From Armatimonadota bacterium (lineage in GTDB: Bacteria; Armatimonadota; UBA5829): 5,465 nucleotides of DNA. Every line of letters begins with the position of its first letter. Within the stretch, counting starts at the first letter, position 1. The notes beneath the pieces were generated by a model, which saw only the letters and a list, made by a program, of their open reading frames with translations, did no database searches and was not told the origin of the DNA. Shown piece by piece: positions 4,259 through 5,465 of this stretch. Location: NCBI GenBank assembly GCA_023398345.1, contig JAEWSK010000058.1:1-5465 (forward strand), given 5' to 3'. Made by a program: the position numbers and the translations under genes.

Positions 4259-5465
4259 TTGATTGATCTTTTAAAAACAGCACTTAATGACCAGTGGCTG
4301 GTTCAGTCGTTTTCAGGCGTGAGAGCGATTCTCGGCCAGGGGCCTGCTATTTCACCAGAGCATGAGGCTCTCGCGTGTGCCTATGGATATTGCTATGCGC
4401 GAAGGATATTAAGCGAGGGCGAATCGACTCTGCTGTTAGGTAGAGATCCTCGCCCCACCGGTGCAGCATTGGGCCGAGCGCTCGCGCGGGGATTTCTCGC
4501 AGGCGCAATCGATGCAAGATCAAGCATACGCATAATTGACCTTGGCATAATCACTACTCCACTGGCAGAGACGGCAGTCAGAGCGCTGAAATCTGACGGC
4601 GGTGTGATTGTCACCGCAAGCCACAATCCAATCGAGCACAACGGCTTTAAGTTTTTAACTGGAGTAAGAAAGCCCTCGCGAGAATCCGCCAATTTGGGAC
4701 ATGATTTGCATTCACACTCCATCAGCACCGCCCCACCCGGCGCTCTGCTATCAGCTCCGGCAATGGAACAAGTTATCGCGGATGTAATTTCACTGGCAAA
4801 TAGCGCTGATGCATCATACACGGGTCTAATATCGTCAATAACACCCGATGTAATCGAAGACGCGCTGACAAACCACGATAACGAATCACCGCGAATTCAG
4901 GCAGAGCGCGCATATTTGGATGTAATCGGTCGCGACTGGGGGATTGCTCCACACTGCCTAAAGCCGCTGACACTTGGCCCTGCGCTGCTTGATCCAAACG
5001 GAGGTGCTGGGTGTGGGATCGACGCAAGGGTATTGGAGCATTTCGGCGTTCGCGTCATTGAGATCAATGCCGAACTCGGTTATCCTGAGCATGCAATCGA
5101 TACCGACGGCATCGACCCCGCCAGTGGGCGGCATATGCTTTTGAGAGTGGCTAGGGCAGCAGCGCGCGAGCGTGCCCACTTTGGAGTGGCGTTCGACTAT
5201 GACGCCGACCGTGGCAATCTCGTGCTTCCCGGCCATGACGAATCCGCAATTATTCCTCCACAACAAGTTGCGGCGTTTAATATCGCCCTTGCACTGGCTC
5301 GAAGAAGACTTCAAGGCACGCGCAATGGCGAACTGGCAGTGGTCGTATCCGATGCTACATCACTTGCAAGCGAACGTGTAGCGGCGGCTTTTAACGCAAA
5401 AGTCTTTCATGTCGAAACTGGCGAAATAAATGTCGTTACGAAGATGCACTCTCTCAGGCAAGAAG
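4259..5465 (+). CDS. Phosphohexomutase (phosphomannomutase/phosphoglucomutase superfamily), C-terminus beyond window
   Basis: An open frame of 402 complete codons runs off the right edge. The order of motifs is that of the alpha-D-phosphohexomutase superfamily: S19-G20-V21-R22 (usual GIRG-like loop), G61-R62-D63-P64-R65-P66-T67-G68, the catalytic phosphoserine loop T119-A120-S121-H122-N123-P124 followed by H-N-G-F-K, and the magnesium-binding D313-Y-D315-A-D317-R318. These enzymes move phosphate between C1 and C6 of a hexose phosphate through phospho-S121, feeding sugar-nucleotide and cell-envelope synthesis. The sugar-binding GExSGH-type loop should lie just beyond the window, so mannose, glucose or glucosamine specificity cannot be assigned. 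G388-E389-I-N-V-V-T-K-M fits the segment preceding that loop. The start is TTG 4259: a stop at 4241-4243 is in frame upstream, no ATG is available, and GGGGG (4248-4252) lies 6 nt before it. It may be expressed with the gene ending at 4198, 60 bp upstream. Confidence 0.92.
   Translation, partial: MIDLLKTALNDQWLVQSFSGVRAILGQGPAISPEHEALACAYGYCYARRILSEGESTLLLGRDPRPTGAALGRALARGFLAGAIDARSSIRIIDLGIITTPLAETAVRALKSDGGVIVTASHNPIEHNGFKFLTGVRKPSRESANLGHDLHSHSISTAPPGALLSAPAMEQVIADVISLANSADASYTGLISSITPDVIEDALTNHDNESPRIQAERAYLDVIGRDWGIAPHCLKPLTLGPALLDPNGGAGCGIDARVLEHFGVRVIEINAELGYPEHAIDTDGIDPASGRHMLLRVARAAARERAHFGVAFDYDADRGNLVLPGHDESAIIPPQQVAAFNIALALARRRLQGTRNGELAVVVSDATSLASERVAAAFNAKVFHVETGEINVVTKMHSLRQE

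Noticed and set aside
4393..5314. Three long minus-strand open frames (142, 84 and 118 codons)
   Set aside because: All are shadows of the phosphohexomutase gene, which carries intact catalytic motifs on the plus strand.

Overview
The window reads as bacterial chromosome of moderate GC. Its genes are in short, mostly divergent units, and no mobile element, CRISPR, tRNA or rRNA is visible. The best taxonomic clue is a sigma factor closely resembling Bacillus subtilis SigH (Spo0H), preceded by a DUF4342-like gene. That pairing, together with Sec-exported proteins and TTG/GTG starts, suggests a lineage outside the Proteobacteria, such as Firmicutes, Armatimonadota, Chloroflexi or relatives. This placement is an inference; the sequence does not fix a phylum.

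Left part (1-1641): a TlpA/ResA-type thioredoxin gene (minus strand, cut by the window edge) lies back to back with a membrane-anchored beta-propeller-like protein (412-1581, plus). The propeller gene ends in a perfect 11-bp inverted repeat that also lies downstream of the convergent regulator gene.

Middle part (1642-3169): a regulatory cluster on the minus strand. In order of transcription it holds a small DUF4342-like membrane protein (94 aa), a SigH-like sigma factor overlapping it by 20 bp, and, after a 164-bp gap, a free-standing LuxR/GerE-type DNA-binding protein. A sequence resembling a SigH promoter (AGGA box plus GAAT box) sits in that gap, at the right distance from the LuxR gene's Shine-Dalgarno. 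This suggests, without proving, that the sigma factor drives the LuxR gene.

Right part (3034-5465): a divergent promoter region carries an extended -10 promoter overlapped by a perfect 14-bp palindrome. It serves a secreted protein with a NEW3-like C-terminal beta domain (3170-4198). Next comes a phosphohexomutase (phosphomannomutase/phosphoglucomutase superfamily) that starts at a TTG at 4259 and runs off the window; its catalytic serine and metal-binding motifs are intact.

The most interesting unit is the DUF4342-like/SigH-like/LuxR cluster: a possible membrane-linked sigma-factor circuit with a downstream regulator and a palindromic operator on the divergent exported-protein gene. No gene-free stretch exceeds 300 bases.
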